Assembly (NCBI GenBank): GCA_016935655.1
Contig: JAFGQM010000075.1
Span: forward strand, 1-6,564
Length of the DNA: 6,564 nt
Source of the DNA: Candidatus Altarchaeota archaeon
GTDB taxonomy: Archaea; Altiarchaeota; Altiarchaeia; JAFGQM01
Direction: 5' to 3'
Shown here: piece after piece, positions 6,187 to 6,564 of the stretch
Layout of the letters: each line of letters begins with the position of its first letter
Numbering within the stretch: position 1 is the first letter of the stretch
Notes under the pieces: generated by a model
What the model was told of the DNA's origin: nothing
Databases searched by the model: none
Seen by the model: only the letters and a program-made list of their open reading frames with translations
Made by a program: the position numbers and the translations under genes

Positions 6187-6564
6187 CTACAAGGGCTGTT
6201 CCATCAGCTGAGTTTCTTTAACTCGCTCCCGCAAGTCCATCACTATGTTCATGAAATTCGTAAAGGCGTCGTACGGGTTGTTGTAGTCGTTGAAATACTT
6301 GTGTATGTCCCCGTCAGCAAACCACTTGGTGCACATGTAGTAGAAGTGGTCCGAAGTCATCAATTTTCTCCAAGAGTCTGTTATCACTTTGTTCCCGAAG
6401 GCTTTGATAGAATGCTCCAGTTTCCTTATGGCATCAAATGCCTCCCTCTGCATCTCATTGCCCAACCATGCGGTCAGATCCCTATCAACATCGGCCCAAG
6501 AGGAGAAGTAGGGGACATCTATCTCGCCCACCGGCTCATTCATGGAGACTGCTTCGGTAGTAGT
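6187..6564 (-). CDS. GH57 alpha-amylase-type glycoside hydrolase, C-terminal part (cut by right window edge)
   Basis: The frame is open from the right edge down to TAG at 6189-6187, giving the last 125 residues. The ATG at 6543 is internal: seven codons (TTTEAVS) lie in frame upstream, and family members continue through this point. Visible are DVPYFSSWADVDRDLTAWLG, NEMQREAFDAI, then LMTSDHFYYMCTKWFADGD and a YNNPYDAFTNFMN segment. These are characteristic of the C-terminal helical part of archaeal GH57 alpha-amylases such as the Methanocaldococcus MJ1611 type. The family acts on alpha-1,4-glucans (hydrolysis or transglycosylation). The catalytic Glu and Asp lie in the N-terminal barrel outside the window, so activity cannot be judged. 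The gene is convergent with the DUF5752 gene, with one base between their stop codons. Confidence 0.88.
   Translation of the reverse strand, partial: TTTEAVSMNEPVGEIDVPYFSSWADVDRDLTAWLGNEMQREAFDAIRKLEHSIKAFGNKVITDSWRKLMTSDHFYYMCTKWFADGDIHKYFNDYNNPYDAFTNFMNIVMDLRERVKETQLMEQPL

Noticed and set aside
6541..6543. ATG at 6543 (minus strand) as start of a small 118-residue protein
   Set aside because: The frame stays open to the window edge and the sequence matches the C-terminal part of longer GH57 enzymes, so this Met is internal.

Overview
The window looks archaeal. The main genes have archaeal-type relatives, Arg is mostly AGG/AGA, Ile is often ATA, one gene has AT-rich DNA and no Shine-Dalgarno (SD) where a leaderless start is expected, and genes are tightly packed. 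A DPANN-type lineage is possible, but the sequence alone does not fix the phylum.

Layout from left to right. Positions 1-456 (minus strand, running off the left edge) hold the N-terminal half of a DUF389/TIGR00341 membrane protein. A 69-base divergent spacer follows. On the plus strand come a CaCA-family cation exchanger (526-1623), an archaeal-type glycogen debranching enzyme (1638-3641), a eukaryotic-like GT3 glycogen synthase (3698-5518) and a DUF5752 protein made of two tandem repeats (5511-6185). On the minus strand, 6187-6564 is the C-terminal end of a GH57 alpha-amylase-type enzyme running off the right edge. No gene-free stretch exceeds 70 bases, and I see no RNA gene, mobile element or CRISPR array.

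Functionally this is an alpha-glucan storage locus. The synthase extends alpha-1,4 chains, the debranching enzyme removes alpha-1,6 branch points, and the GH57 enzyme would cut or rearrange alpha-1,4 chains. The DUF5752 protein has no assigned role, but its start codon lies inside the synthase gene behind a strong SD, so the two are probably made together. No branching enzyme, phosphorylase or nucleotide-sugar pyrophosphorylase is in the window. The exchanger sits 14 bases upstream of the debranching gene and is probably co-transcribed with it, an unexpected pairing.

The best candidate for something undescribed is the DUF5752 protein as a dedicated partner or regulator of a GT3 synthase. That synthase keeps part of the arginine helix which binds glucose-6-phosphate in eukaryotic glycogen synthases.
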